NCBI GenBank assembly: GCA_004380135.1
Contig: QXCR01000021.1
Span: 1-64,000 of the forward strand
DNA length: 64,000 bases
Direction: 5' to 3'
Origin: Stemphylium vesicarium
Taxonomy: Eukaryota > Ascomycota > Dothideomycetes > Pleosporales > Pleosporaceae
The translations under genes were made by a program, and so were the position numbers. A model generated the notes under the pieces. The model worked only from the letters and a program-made list of their open reading frames with translations. It ran no database searches and was not told the origin of the DNA. The first letter of the stretch is position 1. Each line of letters begins with the position of its first letter. Shown here one piece after another: positions 12,160 to 23,668 of the stretch.

Positions 12160-15100
12160 TCGTAGCACATTCGGGTAACGACGATCCTGCTGATGGCTTG
12201 CCATTGCGCCGCGTCCGCACGGCTATCACGCAGCGCATTGACCGCAATTGCGCGATAGGCTTACACTACACCACCCTCGCTCATGCTTCTCCCTATGGCA
12301 TGTTCACAATGCGTCGCGCTGAGCGCACGACTCAGCTCCCGCTACGCGCACAACATGGTCTGCTTTCTTCTGTACATACATCGTTTACGGTGCAGTCAGT
12401 CCTTCGTATTATTTTCTTTTTCGTCAGGCCTATAAAAGGCAAAGGGCATGGGGTGTTCATGGCTGGAGGCTGTCTGCATTCATTTTCCTTGCGTCCAAGT
12501 AGTGCCATTTCGCGGCTTTCTTTGCAGCATTTTCTCTTCTCGTCGCATCTCTACATTTCTTTTGTCGCCAGCTTTCGGCTTTTCCTATTTCCTTCACATG
12601 CGCATTGGGGAAAAGCGGGGAAAGCTCAGGGTACGAACGCAATCGTTATGCACCGTTCATGTTGACGACATGCATTCGAGGCACGGGTCTTTTGTAACAC
12701 GGTTGCTTTTGGGCTCGAGTTTTAATGCTGGTATGGATGATCCGGCGCAGGCGCTGGAAAGATTTGATGGGGTATACGATAACGCACGGGTTGATGATGA
12801 GGTGGATGAATTGTAGCGCCGAGTCACGAATGGATGTGGATCTCACCGGACTGCCCTTGCTCGCACCCAGCATCCGGTGACAACATGGCGAGAATCTAGA
12901 AGAGTCCACCATCTCCGGTAACTCCTCTTGGTATTGGGCGGCAACAGATTTTCTCTTGAGCCTGAGGTGCTAGCTCTCGGACGACAGCTGTCACCAACGG
13001 TCAGATCGGGATCCACTGCAACAACGTGGTTGGGCAGCAACTGTAGCATAGAATTGGCTTAGCACTAGAATCACACAGCTTCATTGCAAACTTCCCTGTT
13101 TCCAAGGCAGTTCGGGACCGTGAGGCTACGAGAATCATGTGAGCGGCATCAAAGATACCTAGGAAGGGGTCTCATCGGGCCATTGTGCCTTGCACGTCTG
13201 CAGGGTTGCGTTCCTTCTCGCCTCACGATACCAAGACCGACCCCACTCGCAGACGCCATCGCAGCCTCATATATTGACAGGTGCGAACGCAGCTCCTCCA
13301 CATGATCGTCTATCAATACCCTGGACCGAACAGGATCCTGTCCAGCATGTGCGGCGACTTGGCGTTGCAGCGTGGGCCACGAGTCACGCATGGCTTGGTC
13401 TTGCGTCCATAGGCATGATGATCTAGCAGGCAGCCACGGAAACGAAAAACCGGATCGACGCGCGCCACCCTGATCGTCAAAAAGAACAACTAGTTCACCA
13501 CAGGTTGTCGTGGCGGTCCCAGCCCTTGCAGCACATCGATGGCGCATGCCGGCTATTGGATGTGGGCGGCGATCATATATGATCGGGTTATAGCTGCATT
13601 ATCGAGGTATCTCCAATAACCTGCGGGATCCAATACTGCGCCCAAAGCTCCTCACAGTTTCATGACTAACTCTCAAACAGGAGCGCGTGTATCGAATCCA
13701 GGCATTGAAGAACGCCCCGTGGCTGTTTCCGCCTGCAGTCATGTGGCCGTATTGCCCCCGCTTCCTTCAATACTGCACCCCGGCAAGCATCAATGCCCTA
13801 TAGTATAGCCCCCGAGATGTATTATTCCCCAGGGCCGTGCGCCCTGCTTTTATGATAAGCTGGAGTCATCATTTGCTCCCTTTAGCCACCGGAAGCCTGC
13901 TTGATGATGCAGCCCCGACTACCAATCATCTGCGAATCCTGCTCGTGGGAGACGACCGGCTCGTCTCCCCTGTCCTGGGAGCCCATCAGGCACTTCGATC
14001 GCACTTCAGCGCCGAGATGGCAGCGAGGCGTTCACACTCGACGTGTTCGCTTCTACAACCGCCTTTGGCATCTCGCGACGTGGCTCATGCCATGTTTTTT
14101 TGTGCCTGCCTATTTTCGAGCGGAACCGCGCGGACCTTGTTCCCTGCCTGCCTGCCTGCCTGCCTGTCTGCACGAATCCTTCTCTTACCGCCCTAAAAAC
14201 AGAGCCCACTTAGCTTAATGTACTCCTACAGCCCCGTCTACTATGACAACACTTTTCATCTATCCATGATCTAAATACTCGTGTGACTCGCACATCCATG
14301 TACCGAGCTTACGCTGCGATATTATAGTCTACGTGGATGCAGCCCAGGGATTGGATTCCGCCCGTGGCTTCTCGAACCACAGCCGTCCACTGTGGTAAGA
14401 CAAGCTTACCGACGATCATGGACTGCGCAAGGATTTGTGAGACCCTGCACAATCTCGAGCTGTCACTGCAACTACCCATTCACACAAAATGTGACGTCGC
14501 ACCGAATCCAATATGCCGGTAGCCATACCGCGGCCTCGCTACACTGCGCATGATGGGTCCCGAGAGCGCCGGTCGCTTCACCCAAATGACCCTGTTCTAC
14601 TCTCACTCGGCCGTCTGACCTGTTCGCCCTACTTTGTCTAAGCACGACATGCCGATCTCGGACTGTTGGGATATGGCAAGAGCCTCTTGGATAGCTGACG
14701 ACGTCGCACATATAAGCCGTCAATATGCATATGACGCTTGCATACAGATTGGCACGCGCTGCCAGCGTGACGACTGTAGCGGCTAACACATGGGCATGGC
14801 GCTACAGCCATCAGGCACTGTGCTCAGCTGGTCTTGTACCCTGTGTCGTAGGGTAGAGTAGGCGTCTGTCGGACGAGGTTAGGTAGTACCCGCTTCTCAG
14901 GGTCACGATATGCGCATCCTTCGCTTTGCACGCCTCATTGATGAAGCGTATATTGCTTACCATGGCTTTTTAGTCATTGTGATCACACTTTTAGTGGCCC
15001 ACGTACTTGTGCTAGCGGCGAGGATTCGAAAGCCATGCTATTCAGTTTTCGAAAAGCTTGGCTCAGATATGGTGATGTGAAAGGCCGACTAAAGAAAGCC

Positions 15101-17428
15101 ACAGGACGACTTTTTCGCGTAGTACCTTGCAATTTGGTATTCGCAGTTGTAAATGTCTATCCGCCGTATCAATCCTAGTTTAGAACTGTAGTGCGTGGGA
15201 AACCACGACCAGTAAGTGTATATAAATTACGAGCCGCACTTTTCCCATTCCTCCTACCATCTTCCTACACATGTATTATTATTTCGTCTGGAAATCTAGA
15301 TGAAACAAACGCTATATCTCCCTTTCCACGTGTTAAAAATCACAAAATAAACCCCCACGGTTTTTGAAGCAGCGCATGTGCCGTAAATATACAAAGGATG
15401 TTTCTCATGTGGGAAGAAGTGGCGGGACTCGCGACTTTCGAGAAGACACAGTCATCCAGTTTCTCCACGATAAAAAAGGCATGATATCCAAAGCCGCAGT
15501 GTTTTGAGCTCGTTTCTGGTGGGGATCTCATTGTGCAGGCTGGACAAGAAATTAATTTGGTGTCGGCCACATTGCTTCTGTTTGATGTAGCTACGAACAC
15601 ATACCTCCAGAACCTCATAATCTCGAACAATGGCTATCTCTTCTTCTCGAAGTTCGATGTACACCACCATCAGTAGAGTTCAGTCTTCAAAAATTCTCAG
15701 TAACCCATTTGATGAATCTCTGCGTTCAAGTTTCATATGATAGACCTGCTACTGCGTTCGCGCCGAACACCGGTGTGATCATGGAAGTGAACAAGGTCCG
15801 TGGAACCTGCCAGGCTGGTATATGTATCGCCCTTCGAGTGGGCATTCCTTCAATTCCTACATCACTCACAAGACAAGAAAAATTAAAACCAAAACTAAGC
15901 ATGCACTATACCATGTCTGCATCTGCCTCCTGTTCTTTCTAAAACACATACTCGCATGCCTTTTTCAAAAAACTTTACCAAGCTGTACTTTCAAAACACC
16001 ATTGTTCGATCATGTCTCTGGATCCACCGGAAAGGCTCCCTTGGTCGGTATATGTCTCTGCTTCTCCTCTCTGCTATTACACCCATATTCTGGCATACTC
16101 TGAAACAAAGGCGATGAGTGTCATGCCTCTCCTTCCTCTCAAAAGATCGAAAGCTCCCTAGGATGTGGCTTCTTCGTGTCTGCGAATCCGCCATTCCACA
16201 CAGCGGATATGGAAAGGCTTACTTGTTTCGTGCATGCGAGATGTGTTTATAAATCGGAAATGACTGCGTTCATGACCAGCGTCCTTCTCGGGACAAACAC
16301 AAGTGTCACGCCTACTCTAAAAGAAAATTGGACACTACGAATGCATGTTCTTTTCGATCCCGGTGAATCCAACGCCATACCACAAACTTCGTCTTTCTAC
16401 GGCGCTAGCTATGAATTACTCCAAACCCTTCAAATGCTTGGCCAGGAGGAGTGCATATAAAGCCCACCCGTTTCCTTCATACTCGCCTGCCATTCCTTCT
16501 GCACTCTCACCAAAATCTCAGTTCAAATGCCGAAATGTCATCGCCATGTTCGGTGTCCGGCTCTGTCCTCCAGACGTGCGATGAACTTATGCAAAAAAAA
16601 ACCAAAGGGTGCTGGGATCTATGTGTTCCTCTTCGCTTTTTGCCCTACAAAATTTTCTCAACTTTAACTGATGGGACTCGAAAAGTTCCTTCTCGCATGT
16701 GATGTGCGCAAAATGTTCGGATCTCTCACAACACTGTACCTACCCAGGCGTCCAAAAAGATGACACCGGGTCTGGATAAGCAGTGCTTGTTGCAGTAAAA
16801 AATCGAAGACACGGGTACATGCTCTGAGAAGAAATAGAAAATTCCCTCACTCTCTGGCATGTCCGTGGTGCTGTCGGTGCTGCGAAAAGCAGCCCCCGAA
16901 TATGGGGTACGAAATGTTGCCGCGGCTGGGGCCATGTTCCCCAGGCCTCGAACAAAAAATATCAAGACTACAGAGCGTTGGGTAAGAGAAAAAAGAATCT
17001 TGAAAATATGTACATGGGCTATCCACGATGATATAGCTCGTGTAAACTCCCCTCCCCTCTCCTTGAAATGCACAGATCCCGTCAATATGTTTCTGGTGTA
17101 TTCTTTCATGTGTGCGGAAATGTAGCTGGCCTCTTGTTGAAGATGCCAAGCGTGGCCCGTAGAGCACATGATGATTACGACTCGTAAGCGTGATGCCAGA
17201 GTATGTATCGTGTGCGTGTGCATATGCATATGCAGCATTGTGCTTCCGAACACGGGCATTGGGCGTTCTCGGTTAGCGTATACGATGGAGTCGATCGGTC
17301 TACCGAGATCATCCATGTCTAACCGTTCACAGACGTTTTTGGTGTGCGTGCCTCGTTATTTCCTTGCAGCGTGCTGCCTCGTGATGTTGAGGCCTTTACT
17401 AGAATGCTCCAAAGCGCCTAGCACGGCT
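12160..17428. other. 5.3-kb gene-poor interval
   Basis: No frame in this stretch has a domain, a convincing start and a splice pattern together. The longest is a 196-codon minus-strand frame at 16726-17316. It holds a CCTG microsatellite (14143-14166) and two TATA-like sequences on the plus strand: TATAAAAG at 12431-12438 and TATATAAA at 15219-15226, the latter followed by a CT-rich stretch. These could drive non-coding or unrecognised short transcripts. No tRNA, rRNA or transposon coding sequence was seen. Confidence 0.5.
14143..14166. repeat. (CCTG)6 microsatellite
   Basis: Six perfect CCTG units read directly from the sequence, followed by an imperfect TCTG unit, within the gene-poor interval. 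Confidence 0.9.
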
Positions 17429-18286
17429 TCACCTGCCCATACCATCCACACCGAATTCTCTCACAAACCAACAATGCCGTCCGCTTCCGACCAGTCTCGC
17501 CGAAATTCTCGGCTCATTATCCTCACCCACACTCCTTTCTTGCTCAGTGAGGTTGTCCGACGCCTCCAGCCAAGCTTTATCCTTCAAGCACGCACCCCAA
17601 GCGAGATTCTTGCTCGTAAACATGCCAATGCAGAAGGCGGTCTGTGGACTTTCATGCAGCGCTAGAAAAACGGTGTCCTCGCTTTTCCTTGGTCCGATGA
17701 GGTCCTGTTGACTGTCGAATCGCGGTGCCTGCTGAGTGACGGGATGCGGGATATCGAGGCGCATAGGCTGGCCGTCTTGCTTTGGTGTTTCTTCTGGTAG
17801 CACCGCAGTCACGCCTGTGGATTGCACCGGATGCGAGACAATCTTAATGCGACCAGTTGAGCTCAGGTACTCGGATCCATCCAGTAATCCTTCTCTTGAG
17901 AATGAATGCGCGCCGTGTGCAAAGGCACCTGCCGTCACCGTGTCAATGCTCGAATAGACGCCCAGAAACTGGCTGGGTCGCGTGTTGTACGGATAAGGAT
18001 CGTACTCCAACACAAAAAGATAAGACGTCGGCTGCACCACGCTTACGAGCGACTGCGGTCGGCTCTTTTGCAGTCTGTTGCGCGGGCGTTCATGCCGTTC
18101 GTGCAGCGATTGCACCATAGGCGGCTTATGCAATTTGCCATAAGTCTGGTGTTTGCGCGCCGAACCCATCATGGCAGGATCACTCGTCGACCTCCTATGC
18201 CTCCTCTTCATCTCAGCTCTTTCTTCATATTTGCCTTTCGCATAGCTGCAAATAGAGCCGAATTCGCCGAATTCAAAGTTTCCCAT
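17429..18286 (-). CDS. Conserved hypothetical protein, 285 aa
   Basis: Single-exon frame from the ATG at 18286 (MGNFEFGEFGSICSYAKGKY) to a stop at 17429; an upstream extension is open only with GTG. Residues 15-85 are basic and Ser/His/Arg-rich (KRRHRRSTSDPAMM..). Residues about 85-155 form a more ordered block, VVQPTSYLFVLEYDPYPYNT then FLGVYSSIDTVTAGAFAHGAHSF, which reads like a small alpha/beta domain; the rest is polar. There is no signal peptide or membrane segment. I do not recognise the family. The long open frame with ordinary codon composition supports coding, but no function can be given. Confidence 0.7.
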   Translation of the reverse strand: MGNFEFGEFGSICSYAKGKYEERAEMKRRHRRSTSDPAMMGSARKHQTYGKLHKPPMVQSLHERHERPRNRLQKSRPQSLVSVVQPTSYLFVLEYDPYPYNTRPSQFLGVYSSIDTVTAGAFAHGAHSFSREGLLDGSEYLSSTGRIKIVSHPVQSTGVTAVLPEETPKQDGQPMRLDIPHPVTQQAPRFDSQQDLIGPRKSEDTVFLALHESPQTAFCIGMFTSKNLAWGACLKDKAWLEASDNLTEQERSVGEDNEPRISARLVGSGRHCWFVREFGVDGMGR

Positions 18287-18938
18287 TTTCCGATTGGTAT
18301 TGTGAGGCGATGCCGGATCAGCCGGGTTTCGGCAAGCGAGTGTGTTGTAGATAAGGAGAGAGGGTGCCGATAACACAAAGGAAAAGGCGACAACAACGAT
18401 AGCGATGGACGAAGAGTGCAGAGCAGAGGGAGCGACTTTTGTTCATGTACCCATGGCCGATTTCACTCCGCAACGGCACGTTTCACGGTGCGACAGGTGT
18501 CGCGGGTGTGCAGAAAGCTTGCGTTGGCAAGGACGTACCCAGATAGTTATTGGTACGCGTTGCGTCATTCGGGAGCGCACAGCCACGCCGCTAGCCGCTT
18601 ACAGATGTGTTGACAGAACTCCTTAATCGGTCCCAAATTTGTCGTTGGAGACACCTCCCCGACTCGGATCTAGATTTGGAAGGATCCGAAGGATGCATCC
18701 GGCGCCGACTAGATGCGACGGCCGTTCAATCTAGAAATGCATTATGATGCGCCTGCTTGACAGTGTGGCAAGATAAGTTTACACAGCCGATGGAAGCCTT
18801 GCTCAAGTATGCTTTTTCTATTGCTTTCAGAAATCACATTATTCTTCCTAATATATTGCCTGCACGTTGCGCTTACAGGCATCAGCCTTGCCAACACAAT
18901 TCCCCAATCTAGCATACCATCCCTGGTAACCGGCCCCT
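18287..18938. other. Intergenic between hypothetical gene and epoxide hydrolase
   Basis: About 650 bases forming the 5' flank of the 285-residue protein gene and the 3' flank of the epoxide hydrolase gene. Only short overlapping frames are present and nothing is recognised. Confidence 0.55.
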
Positions 18939-20188
18939 TTACTTCCAAGCAATCTTAGCCCACTCCTCTACATCACTCCATAGCGTCTCTGGCCTCTCTA
19001 GGGCTGCAAAATGGCCGCCCATGTCATGTGCCCTGAAGAAAATCATATTTCCAGTCTTTGCCGCCCAAGCTTTTGGAACCGGAGCAAGTTCATACGGGAA
19101 CCAACTGTATCCCACAGGCTTGTCAACGTACAGCGTCTGTCTCAACTCCCTGTATGTGTAGATGGAAGTCGGATAGCACCCGGTAAGCCAGTACAGCGTG
19201 ATATCCGTCAGGATGGTATTGAGTGAGGGCGTTGTCGAAGGGTCAGACCATGCTAGAAACTTCTCTCCAATCCAACCTAGTTGAGCAACAGGTGAGCTGG
19301 AGAGTACAAGGCCGATAGTAGAGGGCTTGGTTCCGTGTTCATCGGCATAGGAGCGTCCCACAGTCATGAATTGGTCCATCCTCTCTACACCCTTCTTCTC
19401 AGCGTCGCTGATCTTGTCTTCGGGCGACGAGTAAGATTTAATATCCTTGCTGAGCATAAAATTGACGTGCATGCCTTTGCACTCTGCGTATGTTGCGGCA
19501 ATATGTCGTGCAACCATACTACCGATATCGCCGCCTTGAACGAGATAGCCCGATGAACCAAAGCCCAATGAGAGTAAGAGTTTGTGCATGATGCGCGAAG
19601 TATCGCCCACTTTCCAGTCTTTTTCCAGCGGGGGATCGGACGAGAGGGCAAATCCAGGAAGCGAAGGTACGATGATATGGTACGGCATCGTCTCTTGGGT
19701 GTACTTCTTGCGCAATATATCCATCAACGGCAGGAACTCGAGGAAAGATCCGGGCCAACCGTGGAAAAAGGCAATGGGAATGGCATCCGCCTTCGTTGAG
19801 AATAGAGCGGCAAAGTGAACGTCGTATTTGCCGCCGTCATCATCGCTGATCGTTGTCTTAAAGTTCGGGAAGGAGTTGATATGGTCTTCCTCTTTGCGCC
19901 TGGGCATTGTCAGTCGGTGGATTTCTCAAGGAGCTCTTGTAGTCAAGCATACCAATCGAACTCTTCAAACCATTCCTTCTTCGCATCAACCATCCACTTC
20001 CGACTCACACCAAATCTGCCGTGGCTTCCTTCATCCTGCTTGTTCTCATACGTCTCCTTCGCGATGGGACTGAGATTAAGCAGGGTCTTGAAGTCTTGCA
20101 ACTTCTCCTCTTCGACATGCAACTCAAAGGGTGCTGGTTGTTGTGCAGCGTTAGCTGGTGTGGTACTGAAGGGCGTAGATGACGTCAT
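18939..20188 (-). CDS. Epoxide hydrolase, alpha/beta-hydrolase fold
   Basis: Hydrolyses epoxides to vicinal diols; fungal members act in detoxification or secondary metabolism. Exons complement(19953..20188) and complement(18939..19899), 398 aa, with a 53-base intron GTATGC..CTGAC..CCCAG that splits the Trp codon of FDWRKEED. The N-terminal exon holds the epoxide hydrolase N-terminal domain (FELHVEEEKLQDFKTLL..). The catalytic domain shows the oxyanion-hole motif HGWPGS (about 125-130), the nucleophile Asp in VQGGDIGS (about 202), the lid tyrosine region SIYTYREL and the general-base His in MGGHFAALERP (about 375). All catalytic elements look intact, and the length fits the microsomal-type epoxide hydrolase family. 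The start is the first ATG in frame (MTSSTPF). Substrate unknown. Confidence 0.92.
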
Positions 20189-21592
20189 TGCTGCTGTGTG
20201 AGTATAGTGACGAGGCAATGTAGTGTTTTGAAGATATCTGATGTGGTATTGTGGCAACTCGATGGTGTTTTATGCTGTCGATGAGGTCGTGCACGTAAAT
20301 GGGGGGGGCTTACAAATATCAGCCGGCAGGAGCAGTCTCACGCGTGTACACCCATGCTAGTCCAGTATAGGTAAGCGCGCTTTACCCCTCTCAGCCCATG
20401 ATCGCCGTTTGATGTCATTAGGCTCACCGTCCGCAAGGCAACACATGTGCGATTTGGCAATTGTCGTATTAATAATCGTAGAAAAGACTCACAAGGATAA
20501 ATTGCTTGAACAGGGTCACTGGAAGGCTTGACGAGGACGTTCGCTATACGCAGCAAAGTCGTGTCAAGTAGGTCAAAAGCTGACAGCGTGCTTGTCTCCG
20601 TAATCCATTGCACCTTTACTATGCAGACATGTTATCCGCGAACATGAACACGTTAAACAAATACATATTATGTCCCTCATCTGGCAGCCGCCACAGTTGG
20701 GCTCTTTACATCGTCCACCACCAGCATTCTGCAAATATAAAAATGACTTCCATAACCCCTACCCACATTACCTGACCATTTTTTTTCCTTTGGGTACCAT
20801 CAAGTTTCCTACCATATCTTCCTCCTCATCACAAAGCACCGATAGCTTACAGACGTGTCTCCGCAATAGAATTAGCCGCGGACATTGCTACGTCTTTACA
20901 AACAGTCCGTGCACTCTGAAGACTGTTTGCCGTGGAAGCTATCTTATGAAGACCACTTCGACTAACATTGCAATGCCGCTTTGATACCATTGAAGAGCAG
21001 TCAGATCCTGCGTATGTGGACTTTGTGACTTTCGTGTAAGTGCACCACTCCCCACCTCCCTGAATCGGGTCCCAGCCGGGGAAAAGATCATATGTGATGC
21101 ACCGGCGCTCCTGCATTTTCTGACAAAAGCAGGAAAACCAATTCGCTGTGTTCTTTGTTTGGGTGGTGCTGGCGCTGGGCCTGGGCCATACTACCCTGGT
21201 GACAATATGCAGCAGTCCGGCCTGCCCGCTGAGGTGACTGTTGTTGTCGAGGTGTTTTATGGTGTCTGGCCCAAGAGGACGACCCTTGTCAGAGCGAAAA
21301 TGTAAAGAGACCGTTAGCCAATAAGATGAACCAAAGAGATAATGCCGTGACCCTGTGTCGCTGGCGCTTAGCCAGCTGAACTAATGACGAGGCAATGCGG
21401 ATGTTGCACGCCTCCAAGCGCGGACACAGTGTGTAGTTTCTGTAGCGCACCATGCTCTAATGGGGTGTCGGGGCTCTCTTCAGTGTATTTCTTGCATCGG
21501 TTGGCAGATCTCTCTTCGTGGGAGCTTGAGGTTGTCGTAACATGATCCCTCCTATCATGTTTCCTAGTGGCTCCCTGACCGCGGGAGCACCG
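20189..21592. other. Intergenic, no gene seen
   Basis: About 1.4 kb between the epoxide hydrolase start and the decayed gene. Contains only frames of about 100 codons or less without domains, and a G-run near 20300. Presumed promoter of the epoxide hydrolase plus the degenerate flank of the decayed gene. Confidence 0.5.
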
Positions 21593-23404
21593 TCAATGTT
21601 TGTTCGTAACAGAGCCGCCTGGATCATCTAACTCGTCCGTACCAAAACCAACGGATTCTGGATCCAGCACGGGCTGATAGGGGTTAAGCGAATCTCGTCG
21701 GGCTTCCGATAGCTTAGTAGCTTCGCCGTAGTGCTCGGGATAATACGATGAAGACTTTCCCATCGTCACCGAATTACAATCGGTAACCGGAATAGCTTCA
21801 GTCGTCACAGGATCGACCCCTTTGGTGATGCTGGCAGGCGAGACAGGGCGCTGACTGGTCCGCTCGATCTTCGCGTTAGTGTAGGTAGGCATCTTTTCTT
21901 CGCGAATATCCTTCAGTATCTCCATCCAGTTGATGAAGATGGTGAAGAACTCTGACTCTTCTGGAACCTGTTTCGATGGTTCGGATATCCCATTGGGCAC
22001 GGGCGCATTCTCAGCGGAGCAGTCGAAAGAGTCGATCATTTTTTCTTCGTCAAACAATTTCGAGAAGGGCGACTGATCAAGCTCCAACTCGACTTGAGGT
22101 GGTGTCTCTGGAATCTCGTATCAAGCCTACTCCACATGCAGGAAGGCTTGCGCAATTACGTATTGTGCCCAGTTGCCTTCCAAGGGTTCCATACCCAAAT
22201 CCAGCTGAAGCTTTGCTTTACACAAGCGCTAGTTAAACAAAACTCCGATATCGCCTGCAAGGTGGTGGTAGAGGTAACCGGGTTCAGCAGCTTCAAACGT
22301 ATCACCCTGGGTCTTGATAAGGTCGGTGGCATCTAGGGTTTCGAAGGTGACATCCTCGTCTCCCGGAAGTACAGCCGTCATTGGGGAGCATCCGTAGCCT
22401 TCAAGGATGTACTCTTCTGCAGTCTCATAATCCACTGCAAGATTACTGTCTGACTCCGACATGAGAGATGCGGAAGTTGCACGAGTTTCATTTGAACCCA
22501 CATCGCTGCCGGAGAGGTGGTTGTCGTGTTCATTTGAATACTGTCCGTCCTCGGTGTCTTCCGCGTCGTTCTCCAGAGCGTATCATTCTTCGTCGCCGAC
22601 CTCATTGTGAGCGACTCTCTCATTCGGGAGCGGGGAGTATGTGTCATCGGTATTCGTGATAATAGACGCGTAGGCTTCAAGTTAAGCGTCGCGGTTGCGC
22701 TGAAGCAAATGATCGTAGCCGTTGGCGTAAGCATGGTACTCATCATCGCCGTACTTGGCTTCATATGGAACTACCACAATCATGATCGGTGTCGCTCCAA
22801 GGAGATAACCGGGTTGCCCGACGTGCATCTTGACACCGGGGTTCTCGTTGCACTCTCCATCTCGAGGTTGCGCGGTAGTGCTCATAGCAGGCAGATCTCC
22901 TTCCACCATAGGTTCGTCACTGCAGTCATCTGAGCAAGAAGATTCGATGGGGCCCTGGTTCGTCGCAACGTGGTCTTTGTCAGAGCGTGTTTCCATTTGC
23001 TCTGCAGCTCCCAAGTTCTCAGGTCCATTGTTCTCGATGGTCTCCTCGGGTTGTTTTGGTTCGAGATGCGGACGTGGGATCAGTGTTTGTTGAAACTCAG
23101 CGAAGATTTCCACGGCCTTTGTATCGGTGAGGGAGTTATCGTTTCGAGGTTCAGAAACTGTGTACCTCCTCAAATGGAGTGGCCCACTCCTTAGATTGTA
23201 TGGCGGAAAAGATATGGTGGAGCTTTTAGTGAAGTTGAACTCGACGGTCGATTTCGGACGTATGTTTGTGGCTGGAAGGGGCTGATGCAGCACTGAAGTG
23301 AAGGCTTCTTGGGCGCCCTTTTTCTTTGGTGTCGTCAATGCGCTCACGAAGGAGGGCAGAGCAGACCTTGTGTATTTGAACACGGCGCGCGAACGCAGTA
23401 ACAT
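21593..23404 (-). pseudogene. Decayed 604-codon gene with five in-frame stops
   Basis: One minus-strand frame runs from an ATG at 23404 (MLLRSRAVFKYTRS) to a final stop at 21593 with protein-like composition throughout, but is interrupted by TAA (22682-22684), TGA (22583-22585), TAG (22229-22231), TAG (22127-22129) and TGA (22121-22123). All five lie in the same frame, so there is no net insertion or deletion. Each can arise by one C-to-T change, or G-to-A for a Trp codon, from Gln, Arg or Trp. Segments between the stops remain acidic and Ser/Thr/Glu-rich (for example SNLAVDYETAEEYILEGYG and FFTIFINWMEILKDIREEKM). A spliced alternative would need introns that shift into a frame with implausible Thr/Arg/Met-rich composition. 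No known family recognised. It lies between the epoxide hydrolase and the GH76 gene, in the same orientation. Confidence 0.62.
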
Positions 23405-23462
23405 GTTGCGCGCGCTGCCCTGAGGCTAGGCCTGGTGGGAATGCTGATGCACTCGATGCTGG

Positions 23463-23522
23463 GTAGTCGAAAGGTGAGCAGTCGGAAGCTGAGTAGCCGA
23501 AAAGTCTGTAGTCAAAAGGTGT
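23463..23522. repeat. Imperfect 15-bp tandem repeat, four units
   Basis: Four adjacent 15-base units start at 23463, 23478, 23493 and 23508, of the form GTAGTCGAAAGGTGA with 3-5 differences each. The array lies about 60 bases upstream of the start codon of the decayed gene, in its presumed promoter or leader. Confidence 0.75.
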
Positions 23523-23668
23523 GAGTCCAACACCACCGATGTCGGGTTATAATAAGTCGCGGGCGTGAATTGCGGGGGCTAAACCATTAGCGTAAGCAAA
23601 GACTCACAGACCCAGAGTGAAGAGTGAAAGCTCGAAGAAAGAGAACGATAAAATTAGTGTGAGAGCGA

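Noticed and set aside
16726..17316. 196-codon minus-strand frame
   Set aside because: Rich in His/Thr/Phe with dinucleotide-repeat-like coding (MHMHTHTIHT); no domain and another frame of similar quality overlaps it.
22378..22764. Alternative minus-strand frame or intron model that bypasses stops in the decayed gene
   Set aside because: A 40-base intron could lead into this frame, but its Thr/Arg/Met-heavy composition is that of a shifted frame, and the stop-containing frame looks protein-like on both sides.
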